A stretch of DNA of 64,000 nucleotides from Lachnospiraceae bacterium. Lineage in GTDB: Bacteria > Bacillota > Clostridia > Lachnospirales > Lachnospiraceae. Under the pieces are notes generated by a model. That model saw only the letters and a list, made by a program, of their open reading frames with translations, did no database searches and was not told the DNA's origin. The DNA lies in the NCBI GenBank assembly GCA_022799355.1, contig JAAWOG010000012.1, positions 1 to 64,000 of the forward strand. Reading direction: 5' to 3'. Positions 26,496 through 35,423 of the stretch are shown piece by piece; the stretch's first letter is position 1; every line of letters begins with the position of its first letter. A program made the position numbers and the translations under genes.

Positions 26496-27971
26496 CTAAA
26501 TATAAGCCGGTACCTTGATCACAAACTCGGAACCCATATCTTTCCCCGGACTCCTGATCTCCATCACATCTTCTCTTCCGGTATAGAGTTTCAGCCTCTC
26601 CATTACGTTTCCAAGCCCAATTCCGTTGGAATTGGATTTTAAATCAACCTCTCTCAGTTCTCCGCTTAAGATCTGAGAAATCTTTTCCTCACTCATACCG
26701 ATTCCGTTATCCCACACCGACAAGTAAATAAAATCCCCTCTCCGGTAAACCGTCAGTCTGATCTTTCCCTCCCTGCCGATATTTCTGATACCGTAATTTA
26801 CGGCATTCTCCACGATCGGCTGGAGTATCATGCTGGGCACCTTCACATCCAGCACGCGCCCGTCCACCTCTTTTTCAAAATGGATCTCCCCCGTAAAACG
26901 CACATTCAGAATATAAATATAATTGTCCACCAGCCGTACTTCCTCGCCCACCGTCGTATCCTGATTCATCTTCTTGATATTATAACGGAAAAAATCCGCC
27001 ATATTCTCGATAAACTCCGTGGTCTTGTCCGCCCCTTCCATCATGGCAAGCTGTGCGCCGGCATTTAACGTATTAAACAGAAAATGAGGATTGATCTGCG
27101 CCTGCAAAGTCATAAGCTGCGCTTCACGCATACTGCTCTCCATCAGCAGTTCCTTTTCCTTCATACGGCTCTCGCGTTCCATACTGTTTTTGATCTCCTG
27201 GATATAGATCTGTATACTTGTGACCATTTTCTGGAACGCCCTCGACACAACACCGATCTCATCTCCGCTCTCCACATCTCCGACTTCCACATCAAAATTG
27301 CCTTCCGCCACTTCATTTGCCGCCCTCGAGAGCCTGATCAACGGGCTTGTCATACTTTTCGTGAGCATAAACACCATGATCATATTGATGCAGCCGATCA
27401 TCGCAAGAATAAAGGTACTGATAATCTCCATATACCGCAGCGAGGAGAGCAGTATCATATAACTGTTGGAATTATTTTTAAACTGTTCGTTGTTTAACGA
27501 GTAAATGCAGTTCCGGATATCTCCGTAAATTACCGTCGCCTCATCATAATAGGCCTTATACCGCTCTACATTCCTGCCCCGCTTCGCCTGCACGGTTTCA
27601 TACACTTTTTCCAGATAAGTCTCCGACTGCGCCTTGATATTTTTTTCCGTGATCTTCACCTGATTGTTGACCACACGCTCATTCAGCCCTTCTAACAACT
27701 CCCGGTACTCCTGATCGGCGCGGTAATACGTATCAAGGGCATCCGAACTTTTTGTATCCAGATACCCACGTACGGATTCATGCAGTATCTGAAGGGCTTC
27801 GGAAAGTTCGTTTAAGTTCACATTGCTGACATATACCTCATCCACCCGGGACATCATGGAGTTTGTGTTCATATACATAAACAGATTCATTGCCAGTATA
27901 ATAATCAGAGTGAACATGAAGGTAACCGTCAGCTTGATCTGTATTGAGGCATTATTCCATTTAGCTACCAT
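26496..27971 (-). CDS. Sensor histidine kinase, YesM/LytS type
   Basis: About 491 residues. A first membrane helix near 14-35, an extracytoplasmic segment rich in helices (40-180), a second helix (180-205), HAMP (205-260), the phosphoacceptor His in INPHFLFNTLNAGAQLA near 292, and an ATPase domain (SMILQPIVENAVNYGI, VWDNGIGM, GIGLGNVMERLKLYYTG-like). The ATG at 27971 follows GGGGAGGCG and overlaps the upstream binding-protein gene by 11 bases. Together with that protein it matches the XylFII-LytS type of sugar-sensing complex described in clostridia. Confidence 0.92.
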   Translation of the reverse strand: MVAKWNNASIQIKLTVTFMFTLIIILAMNLFMYMNTNSMMSRVDEVYVSNVNLNELSEALQILHESVRGYLDTKSSDALDTYYRADQEYRELLEGLNERVVNNQVKITEKNIKAQSETYLEKVYETVQAKRGRNVERYKAYYDEATVIYGDIRNCIYSLNNEQFKNNSNSYMILLSSLRYMEIISTFILAMIGCINMIMVFMLTKSMTSPLIRLSRAANEVAEGNFDVEVGDVESGDEIGVVSRAFQKMVTSIQIYIQEIKNSMERESRMKEKELLMESSMREAQLMTLQAQINPHFLFNTLNAGAQLAMMEGADKTTEFIENMADFFRYNIKKMNQDTTVGEEVRLVDNYIYILNVRFTGEIHFEKEVDGRVLDVKVPSMILQPIVENAVNYGIRNIGREGKIRLTVYRRGDFIYLSVWDNGIGMSEEKISQILSGELREVDLKSNSNGIGLGNVMERLKLYTGREDVMEIRSPGKDMGSEFVIKVPAYI

Positions 27972-29034
27972 CCTGTTCCGCCTCCCCTTTCCGCCGCAGC
28001 TCTTCCGCCTCCTTCGCCCCGATGATTTTTGTACTGATCGGCACATAAGAACTGGTATAACCGCTTTCATTGTATTCCGTAAGCGCTTTAATACACTGGC
28101 TCCCCATTTCCCCGGTATCTACCTGCACCGTAGAGTAAATGATCTGTTTTTCCACGGCTTCCAGAATCGCATCGGTGGTATAATAGCCCAGTATCTTGAT
28201 ATCCCCCACACGGTTATAGTCCACGGCCGCCTGATAAGTACACTGGGTATAAACACTGTTCAGGCATACCATAATATCCGGCAGGTTCTGACTGTCGATG
28301 AAAATATCCCTTATCGCCTCCTCCGCGCTGAAGGCATCCGACGTGTCGATCTTTCTGATCTCGATATCCGGCAGATTCTCTTCCCCCTGCGCCGCATCGG
28401 AAAAACTGTCACGTATCGCAAAGGTGATCAGATTCTGTTTTGATTCCCCCATCGTATCATCCGCCAGAATACAGATTCTTGGATTCCGCATCTCCTCCAG
28501 CTTTGCCAGTTCCAGAATCTGCTTTCCGTATTCCAGCCCCAGGTCATAGCTGTTGACTCCTACAAAGCACTGTCTTTCCGAATCCTCTATATCCTGCCGC
28601 AGAGAAACCACGCCTGTCCCGTTTTGTACCGCCTCGCCTATCAGTCTGACCGTTTCCTCATTGCCCTCCCCGCAGAAAATAATACCGTCCACAGAAGAAT
28701 GATTGGCAATCCTCAAAAGGTCCTCCGTCTGATAATTTACATTCAGATTCTCCCCCAGGCGTTCCACATAGACATTTTCCTTTTCCCCTTCTTCTACGGC
28801 GGCCGCGTAAACCTCATTCCAGAATTCTTTTTCCGCATCGTCCGTGATAAACACATAATGCCTGGCATAAATCTCATAGGTTCCGCTATCCGTCTCGCTG
28901 ACCTGCTCCATCTTGGCGGAGAAGTAGACGGCACAGAATACCGCAACCAAAAGCATCACAACAAAGCCCGTCAGCACAATGCGAAAGGCTCCTCTCACGG
29001 AAATATTTTTATTTTGCGTCTTTTCTTTTTTCAT
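27961..29034 (-). CDS. Membrane-anchored periplasmic-binding-type sugar sensor (XylFII-like)
   Basis: 357 residues. An uncleaved N-terminal membrane helix (about 18-42: IVLTGFVVMLLVAVFCAVYF) replaces a lipoprotein signal, followed by a type I binding-protein fold (VDGIIFCGEGNEETVRLIGEAV, ICILADDTMGESKQNLI, VCLNSVYTQCTYQAAVDYNRVGDIKILGYY). It has no transporter partner and overlaps the kinase gene, so it should feed sugar binding to the kinase from outside. A near-perfect extended -10 lies only 8-16 bases before the ATG, with no ribosome site between. Confidence 0.88.
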   Translation of the reverse strand: MKKEKTQNKNISVRGAFRIVLTGFVVMLLVAVFCAVYFSAKMEQVSETDSGTYEIYARHYVFITDDAEKEFWNEVYAAAVEEGEKENVYVERLGENLNVNYQTEDLLRIANHSSVDGIIFCGEGNEETVRLIGEAVQNGTGVVSLRQDIEDSERQCFVGVNSYDLGLEYGKQILELAKLEEMRNPRICILADDTMGESKQNLITFAIRDSFSDAAQGEENLPDIEIRKIDTSDAFSAEEAIRDIFIDSQNLPDIMVCLNSVYTQCTYQAAVDYNRVGDIKILGYYTTDAILEAVEKQIIYSTVQVDTGEMGSQCIKALTEYNESGYTSSYVPISTKIIGAKEAEELRRKGEAEQDGS

Positions 29035-29041
29035 AATATAC

Positions 29042-29050
29042 AGTATAGCA
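29042..29050 (-). promoter_or_regulatory. Extended -10 element close to the sensor-operon start codon
   Basis: On the minus strand TGCTATACT (TATACT at 29042-29047) is an extended -10. The expected transcription start falls at or within a base or two of the ATG at 29034, and no Shine-Dalgarno is seen, so the message may be leaderless. The -35 region falls within the terminator hairpin and is poor. Confidence 0.45.
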
Positions 29051-29051
29051 T

Positions 29052-29097
29052 AAAAAAACCGCTTCCGCCTGTTTTTTATGCGGAAGCGGTTTCTCTT
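29052..29097. terminator. Bidirectional terminator after the fucose-isomerase-like gene
   Basis: AACCGCTTCCGC (29058-29069) pairs with GCGGAAGCGGTT (29080-29091) around a T-rich loop. On the minus strand it ends in seven T residues; on the plus strand in TTCTCTTT. It closes the xylB/DUF4867/isomerase operon, about 100 bases after its last stop. Confidence 0.88.
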
Positions 29098-29197
29098 TAT
29101 GATATCCTTAACGGTCAGCAGATAACCGTATTATCTTAAAATGCAGCCCATTCGGAATCCGCTTTCATCCAGAAAGCTTCTATCGAATGTTTTTTCA

Positions 29198-30682
29198 TCA
29201 GCAGAACGGATTCTCCGTCGGATAAGGCAGGCTCTTCGGCTGGTTGTAGTTGATATCTTCCACCGGAACACCCAGATATTTGAATACTTCAAACAGGGAC
29301 TTTCCGTAATGGCCGAACGCAACCGCTCCATGGTGAGGATAGTTCTTCTCGATCAGCACGTGACGATAGAATCTTCCCATCTCCTTGATTGCGAATACGC
29401 CGATACCGCCGAAAGACTTCGTAGCGACCGGAAGAACCTCACCCTGTGCCACATAAGCGCGCAGCTTGCAGTCAGCGGTGGACTGGAGGCGATAGAATGT
29501 GATATCGCCCGGCATGATGTCGCCTTCCAATGTTCCGTTTGTCACTTCGATCGGCAGATTTCTTGCCATGATCATCTGATATTTCATCTCGCAGGAAGCA
29601 AGTTTCTTCGAGCAGGTATTACCGCAGTGGAAGCCCATAAATGTATCTTTGTGCGTATAGTCGAATTTGCCTTCGATGGATTCCTGATACATATCTGCCG
29701 GTACGGAGTTATTGATGTCAAGCAGCGTAACGATATCATTGCTGACACAGGTTCCGATGAACTCGGACAGACAGCCGTAAATATCCACTTCACAGGATAC
29801 GGGGATACCCATGCCCGTCAGGCGGCTGTTTACATAACAGGGAACAAAACCAAACTGTGTCTGGAAAGCAGGCCAGCATTTTCCTGCGATGGCAACATAT
29901 TTTCTGTAGCCTCTATGCTCCTCGATCCAGTCAAGCAGTGTCAGTTCGTACTGAGCCAGTTTTGCAAGTACTTCGGGTTTCTTGTTGCCTGCGCCCAGTT
30001 CCTCTTCCATCTCCGCAACCTTCGCGGGAATCCTCTCATCGCCTTCATGTTTGTTGAATGCTTCAAACAGATCCAGTTCGGAGTTCTCCTCGATCTCAAC
30101 GCCCAGATTGTAAAGCTGCTTGATCGGTGCATTACATGCCAGGAAGTTCAGCGGTCTCGGTCCAAAGCTGATGATCTTTAAATCGGAAAGTCCGACAAGC
30201 GCCCTTGCGATCGGCAGAAATTCATTCATCATATCAGCACAGTCTTCCGCCGTCCCTACCGGATACTCGGGAATATACGCGCCCACATTGCGCAGCTTCA
30301 GGTTATAGCTTGCGTTCAACATACCGCAATAAGCATCGCCTCTGCCGCCCATCAGGTCGTTCTGGCTCTCTTCCGCTGCCGCACAGAACATCTTCGGTCC
30401 TTCAAAATGTTTTGCCAAAAGTGTCTCGGAAATTTCCGGTCCAAAGTTGCCAAGGTATACACAGAGTGCATTACAGCCGGCTTTTTTGATATCTTCCAGA
30501 GCCTGTACCATGTGGATTTCGCTCTCCACGATACAGATGGGACATTCATAAATGTCTTCCGCGTCATATTTTGCCCCGTAAGCTTCAACGAGGGCTTTTC
30601 TTCTGTTCACAGAAAGGCTCTCCGGGAAACAGTCACGGCTGACAGCCACGATACCCAGTTTGATTTTTGGAATGTTGTTCAT
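29198..30682 (-). CDS. L-fucose/L-arabinose isomerase-family protein
   Basis: 494 residues of the FucI/AraA superfamily, which interconverts aldoses and ketoses using Mn2+. Family features include the N-terminal NIPKIKLGIVAVSRDCFP, CNALCVYLGNFGPEIS, FGPRPLNFLACNAPIKQLYNLG, the CWPAFQTQFGFVPC segment, DTFMGFHCGNTCSKKL and a C-terminal PHHGAVAFGHYGKSLFEVF with metal-site His. It differs from classical FucI (about 590 residues). It is the last gene after xylulokinase and DUF4867, so its ketose product is probably phosphorylated by that kinase. The natural substrate is undetermined. Confidence 0.85.
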   Translation of the reverse strand: MNNIPKIKLGIVAVSRDCFPESLSVNRRKALVEAYGAKYDAEDIYECPICIVESEIHMVQALEDIKKAGCNALCVYLGNFGPEISETLLAKHFEGPKMFCAAAEESQNDLMGGRGDAYCGMLNASYNLKLRNVGAYIPEYPVGTAEDCADMMNEFLPIARALVGLSDLKIISFGPRPLNFLACNAPIKQLYNLGVEIEENSELDLFEAFNKHEGDERIPAKVAEMEEELGAGNKKPEVLAKLAQYELTLLDWIEEHRGYRKYVAIAGKCWPAFQTQFGFVPCYVNSRLTGMGIPVSCEVDIYGCLSEFIGTCVSNDIVTLLDINNSVPADMYQESIEGKFDYTHKDTFMGFHCGNTCSKKLASCEMKYQMIMARNLPIEVTNGTLEGDIMPGDITFYRLQSTADCKLRAYVAQGEVLPVATKSFGGIGVFAIKEMGRFYRHVLIEKNYPHHGAVAFGHYGKSLFEVFKYLGVPVEDINYNQPKSLPYPTENPFC

Positions 30683-30761
30683 GATAGTTGTTCCTCCTTA
30701 TGATTTTATATGTTATGTAGTGATACAATAAAACAGTTCACTTCCGCGTCATAGCCATGTA

Positions 30762-31376
30762 TTACACGGAAACATTTTCTCCGATCAGTCCAATATGCGC
30801 ACCCGCGTCCAGACCGCCCTCGGCATGACCGATTAGCCATTTATTTTTAGCTGTGATCAGTGCATCCTCATAGCCGGCATGTTTACTCTCCAGAGGCAGG
30901 TTCGTATCCTTCGGCAGTACGATTCCGCAACGGAAGCCACTATCACCCACGCTGCAGGGTGCGTAGTGAAGCGTTGTCGCATACAACTCCACACCTGTTC
31001 CCTTCGGGCACAGGAAAGCTTCTATCTTAGAAGTTTCATACGTGTAATCATCCGTGATATCCTGCTGGCTGCCGAGCAGTAAGATCAGATCGTCCGCCGC
31101 GATATCCACCTCCGAAGAACGGTGATACTCCACCGCATTTAACAGATGGTTATGTCCGTTGCAGTAACCGATCTGAATCGGGAGTTCTCCATAATATGCG
31201 GTTTCCAGTTTTTCCTTCAACGGCAATGCCTCCAGTATCTCCACCGAGGGTTCATAAACCACGCCGTCGGGAAGGGGTGTCTCCGCCAGTTTTGCCACAA
31301 GTTCCGAAAAGTCAAATTCGGAGATCACTCTGCCATATTTCCGGAAAGCAGCATCTGTTACTTTTTTGATTTCCAT
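30762..31376 (-). CDS. DUF4867-family protein
   Basis: 204 residues matching the family pattern: KKVTDAAFRKYGRVISEFDF, IQIGYCNGHNHLLNAVEYHRSSEVD, DLILLLGSQQDI, LCPKGTGVELYATTLHYAPC and AKNKWLIGHAEGG. The predicted fold is cupin-like beta barrel, with His/Glu (GHN, EYH) that could bind metal. It lies between xylulokinase (19 bases) and the isomerase-like gene (79 bases). That constant pairing suggests a sugar epimerase, isomerase or lyase step, but no reaction is established. Confidence 0.85.
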   Translation of the reverse strand: MEIKKVTDAAFRKYGRVISEFDFSELVAKLAETPLPDGVVYEPSVEILEALPLKEKLETAYYGELPIQIGYCNGHNHLLNAVEYHRSSEVDIAADDLILLLGSQQDITDDYTYETSKIEAFLCPKGTGVELYATTLHYAPCSVGDSGFRCGIVLPKDTNLPLESKHAGYEDALITAKNKWLIGHAEGGLDAGAHIGLIGENVSV

Positions 31377-31394
31377 AGTCCTTCTCCTCTTTTC

Positions 31395-32864
31395 TTATTT
31401 AATGATATCAAATATCGGTTTACATGCCGGATAGATTTCCTTAAACTGCTGGTACCTCGCCTCATATTTCTCGGTCAGTTCCGGATCCGGTTCTACCGTA
31501 TCGACAACTTTTACCAGTTTCTTTGCAGCCTCTTCCACGGAAGCAAATTCTCCGCAGCCCACTGCGGCAAGCATACCGCCGCCGTATCCCGGTCCTTCTT
31601 CGCTCTCGATCACATCCACTTTGATCCCCAGTATATTGGCAATCATCTTCTTCCACAGCGGGCTCTTTGCGCCGCCGCCGCAGATTTTTGTCCGCTCGAT
31701 CTTTATCCCCAGCGATTTTGCCACCTCAAAGGAATCTCTCAGTGCAAAAGCTACGCCTTCCAGCACTGCCTGCGTCATATCCGCCCTTGTCGTATCCATG
31801 GTCATACCGATAAAGGTGCCTCTCGCATTGGGATTATTATGCGGGGATCTCTCCCCCATCAAATAGGGCAGGAAGTATACATGGTTTTCACCCAGCTTTT
31901 CGATTGCCGCCTGCTCGCCGCCGAAGTCCTCCGTCTTCAGGATATCCTCCATCCACCACTTATTACAGGATGCCGCACTCAGCATACAGCCCATCAGATG
32001 ATAATGGCCGTCCGCATGGGCAAATGCGTGCAAAGCATTATATTTATCCACGCCGAAGTCTTTAGAGGAAATAAAGATTGTGCCGCTTGTCCCCAGAGAG
32101 ATGTTGCACATGCCGTCGCCTACCGTACCGGTACCTACTGCCGCCGCCGCATTATCCCCTGCGCCCGCTATAATCTTTACGGTCTCCGGCAGTTCGAGTT
32201 CCTTCGCGAGTTCCGGTTTCAGTGTCCCAACCACTTCATAACTCTCAAATATCTTCGCAAGCTGCTCTTCCCTTACGCCGCAGATATCCATCATCTCTTT
32301 TGACCAGCAGCGGTTCTTTACATCGAACAGCAGCATACCCGAAGCGTCGGAAACGTCCGTGCAGTGTACGCCGGAGAGTTTATATGCCAGATAATCCTTG
32401 GGCAGCATAATCTTCTCGATTCTTGCAAAGTTTTCAGGCTCCTTATTTTTGATCCACAAAATCTTCGGCGCCGTAAAGCCCGTAAAGGAAATATTCGCCG
32501 TGTACTCAGAAAGCTTATCCTTTCCGATCACGTTGTTTAAATAATCACATTCTTCAAAAGTCCTGCCGTCGTTCCATAAAAGCGCGGGGCGGATCACATG
32601 ATCCTCTTTATCAAGTATCACCAGGCCGTGCATCTGGCCGCCGAAACTGATACCCGCCACCTGGCTTTTATCACACTCCGAGAGCAGTTCCTTTAAGCCT
32701 TCCATACTCTTCTCATACCAGTCCTCAGGCTTCTGCTCCGACCAGCCCGGATGCGGGAAATACAGCGGATACTCTTTAGAAACGATCTTATGTATCTTTC
32801 CCTCCCCGTCCATCAGCAGGAGCTTCACAGCCGATGTCCCCAAATCAATCCCTACATAAAGCAT
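31395..32864 (-). CDS. xylB: Xylulokinase (FGGY family)
   Basis: About 489 residues. It has the FGGY phosphate-1 motif MLYVGIDLGTSAVKLLLMD, GISFGGQMHGLV, the catalytic region AGAGDNAAAAVGTG, SLGTSGTIF, and the signature KICGGGAKSPLWKKMIANILG near 410. It transfers phosphate from ATP to D-xylulose or a related ketose. The ATG at 32864 has GGAGG upstream; an in-frame ATG 13 codons before it does not. It is the first gene of the operon and divergent from a LacI-family regulator. Confidence 0.92.
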   Translation of the reverse strand: MLYVGIDLGTSAVKLLLMDGEGKIHKIVSKEYPLYFPHPGWSEQKPEDWYEKSMEGLKELLSECDKSQVAGISFGGQMHGLVILDKEDHVIRPALLWNDGRTFEECDYLNNVIGKDKLSEYTANISFTGFTAPKILWIKNKEPENFARIEKIMLPKDYLAYKLSGVHCTDVSDASGMLLFDVKNRCWSKEMMDICGVREEQLAKIFESYEVVGTLKPELAKELELPETVKIIAGAGDNAAAAVGTGTVGDGMCNISLGTSGTIFISSKDFGVDKYNALHAFAHADGHYHLMGCMLSAASCNKWWMEDILKTEDFGGEQAAIEKLGENHVYFLPYLMGERSPHNNPNARGTFIGMTMDTTRADMTQAVLEGVAFALRDSFEVAKSLGIKIERTKICGGGAKSPLWKKMIANILGIKVDVIESEEGPGYGGGMLAAVGCGEFASVEEAAKKLVKVVDTVEPDPELTEKYEARYQQFKEIYPACKPIFDIIK

Positions 32865-33048
32865 TTTATCTATACCTCCGATTCCATATGTGTGCACGGG
32901 CACACTTCATGTTTCTATTGTAACCCCGCTTTTATATTTTCGCAATACTTTTACGGATAAATTTCATTTTCAGTAAATATTCATGAAAATAGGAATGGAT
33001 TTTTGGCTACTTTTACAGTAAGATAATAGGAATAAGGGGTGATATATT
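32865..33048. promoter_or_regulatory. Divergent promoter region between xylB operon and LacI-type regulator
   Basis: The 184 bases hold two direct copies of ACTTTTACNG (32947-32956 and 33009-33018) and an inverted repeat ATTTTCA/TGAAAAT (32966-32972, 32984-32990) with an 11-base spacer. These are candidate sites for the adjacent LacI-type regulator. Promoter boxes could not be assigned with confidence. The regulator has a GGGGTG ribosome site. Confidence 0.45.
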
Positions 33049-34065
33049 ATGGCAACCATCAGACAGATCGCAGAACTGGCAGGAGTCTCCCGGGGCACCG
33101 TTGACAGGGTAATCAATAACCGCGGCTCGGTAGGCAAAGAAGCCGAAGAAAAAATCCGCGCCATTATCAAACAGCTCGGCTATAAACCCAACCGTGCAGG
33201 GATTGCCCTTGCTGCCCAGAAAAACAAATATCTGATCGGCATTATTTTGTTCAGCAGAAAAAATCCGTTTTTTGACGATGTGATGCAGGGCTTTTCCGAT
33301 AAGGCGGAGGAGTTGTCTCTCTACGGCTGCCATATTTCCGTAAAGCGGGTGGCATACCATCCCGAAGCGCAGTTATCCGCCATCAGAGCCTGCCTGAAAG
33401 AAGGGGTACAGGGACTGATCATAACCCCCTATAACGACAATACAATACGGGAAGAACTGAATAAACTGATCCGCAGCGGTATTCCTGTGATCACAGTTAA
33501 TTCCGATGCGGAAGGCGTCCGCCGCCTTACCTACGTGGGAAGCGATTACTATAATTCCGGGGAGGCCGCCGGCGCCCTGATGAAACTTGTCACATCCGGT
33601 CCCGTCAGACTCGGCATCATCAATGGCGATCATAATATTTTGTGCCATACCCAGCGTATCTCCGGTTTCGTGGATAAGCTTTCAGATGACGCCCGCTTTA
33701 AGGTTGTTTCTCAGGGAGAAAGTCTGGATGATGATAAGAAAGGATATGAACTGGTCTCCCGGATGCTGGAAAAACACCCGGATATCAACGCCTTCTATTT
33801 TACAGCCGCAGGCGTTTACGGCGGCTGCCGCGCCATAGTGGAGATGGCCGCGGGCAGGGATATCAAAGTTATCACCTTTGACGAGGTTCCTTCCACGGTG
33901 GAGATGATGGAGAAAAATGTTATTACCGCAACTATCTGTCAGGAGCCTTACTGGCAGGGCACGAAATCGCTGGAGCTGATGTTTGCTTACCTCTCTGATG
34001 ATAAAGCGGATATAAAGGATTCTTATTATGCGGCGTTGTCGGTAAAAATAAAAGAAATTCTTTAG
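33049..34065 (+). CDS. LacI-family transcriptional regulator
   Basis: 338 residues. An N-terminal helix-turn-helix (TIRQIAELAGVSRGTVDRVINNRGSVG) and hinge (KPNRAGIALAAQ) precede a sugar-binding-protein-like domain (55-338: IGIILFSRKNPFFDDVMQGF, IITPYNDNTIREELNKLI, ITVNSDAEGVRRLTYVG, FYFTAAGVYGG). It is divergent from xylB, whose operon it probably represses until the cognate sugar binds. Confidence 0.93.
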   Translation: MATIRQIAELAGVSRGTVDRVINNRGSVGKEAEEKIRAIIKQLGYKPNRAGIALAAQKNKYLIGIILFSRKNPFFDDVMQGFSDKAEELSLYGCHISVKRVAYHPEAQLSAIRACLKEGVQGLIITPYNDNTIREELNKLIRSGIPVITVNSDAEGVRRLTYVGSDYYNSGEAAGALMKLVTSGPVRLGIINGDHNILCHTQRISGFVDKLSDDARFKVVSQGESLDDDKKGYELVSRMLEKHPDINAFYFTAAGVYGGCRAIVEMAAGRDIKVITFDEVPSTVEMMEKNVITATICQEPYWQGTKSLELMFAYLSDDKADIKDSYYAALSVKIKEIL

Positions 34066-34080
34066 AAAAGGCGTGGTAAT

Positions 34081-34144
34081 ACAGATAACATAAGAAAAAT
34101 CCATCCTGGTAAAATCCTCGTATGAAAATCCTTATATTATCTGT
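34081..34144. terminator. Long hairpin between convergent genes
   Basis: ACAGATAACATAAG (34081-34094) and CTTATATTATCTGT (34131-34144) pair at 13 of 14 positions. It lies between the LacI-type gene and the end of the M24-fold operon. It has no strong T-tract, so terminator function is a moderate inference. Confidence 0.5.
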
Positions 34145-34200
34145 TTAACCATTCCCTTCACTTTCAGAGTACTTTTCTCACACCTTCCGGTATATTTATT

Positions 34201-35382
34201 CTACTCCGAAATTTCTATTACTTCCCTGCGATAATCAGAAAACGACTCCGTTCCTTCCTTTGTCACAAGAAAACCGTCTTCAATCCGCATACCAATCCGG
34301 TTCTCATCATCCCCCAGGTAGATACACGTACAGAACGTCATTCCCTCTTCCAGCAAATAATCCGAATTGGATTCAATCCAAGGATATTCCCCCTCCATTA
34401 ACCCGGTTCCATGGCAGGGACCATACAAAATATGTCCTGCATATCCCAGTTCCTTTAACGTATTATAGTGCGCATCGCTCACTTCTTTCGCATTTACACC
34501 TGCTTTTGCCGTTTCCAAAACAGCGCGCTGCGCCGCAAGTCCCGCTTCGATCAGTCCCTTCTGCCTCTCGTCTGCTTTTCCTATGATCACAGGGCGTCCC
34601 ATCGTTGAAGCATACCCTTCATAGCGGGTACCTATCTGTATATGTACCAGATCCCCCGGCTCTATCACCTTATTCCGGCACCTGCTGATCGCCTGATTAG
34701 AATCCTTCCCTGTCAGTATCCAGAAAGGATACGCCTCACCCTCTCCTCCCTCTGCAAAAATCACTGACAGCGCGATACCCTTCACCTGATTTTCTGTCAT
34801 CCCCGGGCGTATTTGTTCCACTGTCTTTTTCATGGCAAGCTGCGTGATCCGATAAGCCTCTCTCATGCAGGCAATCTCCGCCGGTGATTTCTTTGCTCTT
34901 ATTTTGGATACCAGAAGATCCGCCTTTACTAGCTTCGGACTACCGACTTTCGGGAGCGCTTCCTGCAATGCTTCAAAAATAATATGTGTAATCAGACAAT
35001 TTCCTGCAATGCCAAATGTTTTGACATCCTTTCCGCCTGCAGCTTCCCGTATGACTGATACAAAGTCATCCAGTTTTGCCCCCGGATATTCGGGCTCGGA
35101 TGATTCTCTGAAACAGAGCAGTTTTCTGATCTTTTTTATTCTGGAGACACCTCCGGCATAAGTGCTGCTCTCAGGTCCTATAATCAAAATCGGTTCCCCC
35201 TGCTGAGCGATCAATACCCCGGCAGATTCAAAAGAAGGCCAGTAGTCGGAATAATATCTCACATATTGCGGTTCCGCCTCGTTTCCATATGCCAGAAGCA
35301 TATCCAGCCCTTCCTGTTTCATAATCTTCTGCGTTTTGCAGACTCTTTCTTTAAATTCCTGATCCTCAATTCGGATTTTCAT
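34201..35382 (-). CDS. Creatinase/Xaa-Pro-peptidase-fold (M24) protein, atypical active site (copy A)
   Basis: 393 residues: an N-terminal creatinase domain (1-155) and a C-terminal pita-bread domain (165-390). Aligned by eye with metal-dependent prolidases, three of five metal ligands are replaced (Asp to Gln249, Asp to Thr260, Glu to Cys353), while His324 and Glu368 remain. The position of the creatinase catalytic His is Ile232. So it is unlikely to be an ordinary dipeptidase; a creatinase- or ectoine-hydrolase-like role, or none, is possible. The ATG at 35382 follows AAGGAG. It is last in a transporter operon, 41 bases after its paralogue. Confidence 0.85.
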   Translation of the reverse strand: MKIRIEDQEFKERVCKTQKIMKQEGLDMLLAYGNEAEPQYVRYYSDYWPSFESAGVLIAQQGEPILIIGPESSTYAGGVSRIKKIRKLLCFRESSEPEYPGAKLDDFVSVIREAAGGKDVKTFGIAGNCLITHIIFEALQEALPKVGSPKLVKADLLVSKIRAKKSPAEIACMREAYRITQLAMKKTVEQIRPGMTENQVKGIALSVIFAEGGEGEAYPFWILTGKDSNQAISRCRNKVIEPGDLVHIQIGTRYEGYASTMGRPVIIGKADERQKGLIEAGLAAQRAVLETAKAGVNAKEVSDAHYNTLKELGYAGHILYGPCHGTGLMEGEYPWIESNSDYLLEEGMTFCTCIYLGDDENRIGMRIEDGFLVTKEGTESFSDYRREVIEISE

Positions 35383-35423
35383 TGCCAACTCCTTTTTTCC
35401 TTAGTTTTCATTTTTATATTCTG

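Noticed and set aside
29141..32303. Long plus-strand open frames (29141-30181 and 31146-32303)
   Set aside because: Antisense to the isomerase-like, DUF4867 and xylulokinase genes, all with strong protein signatures.
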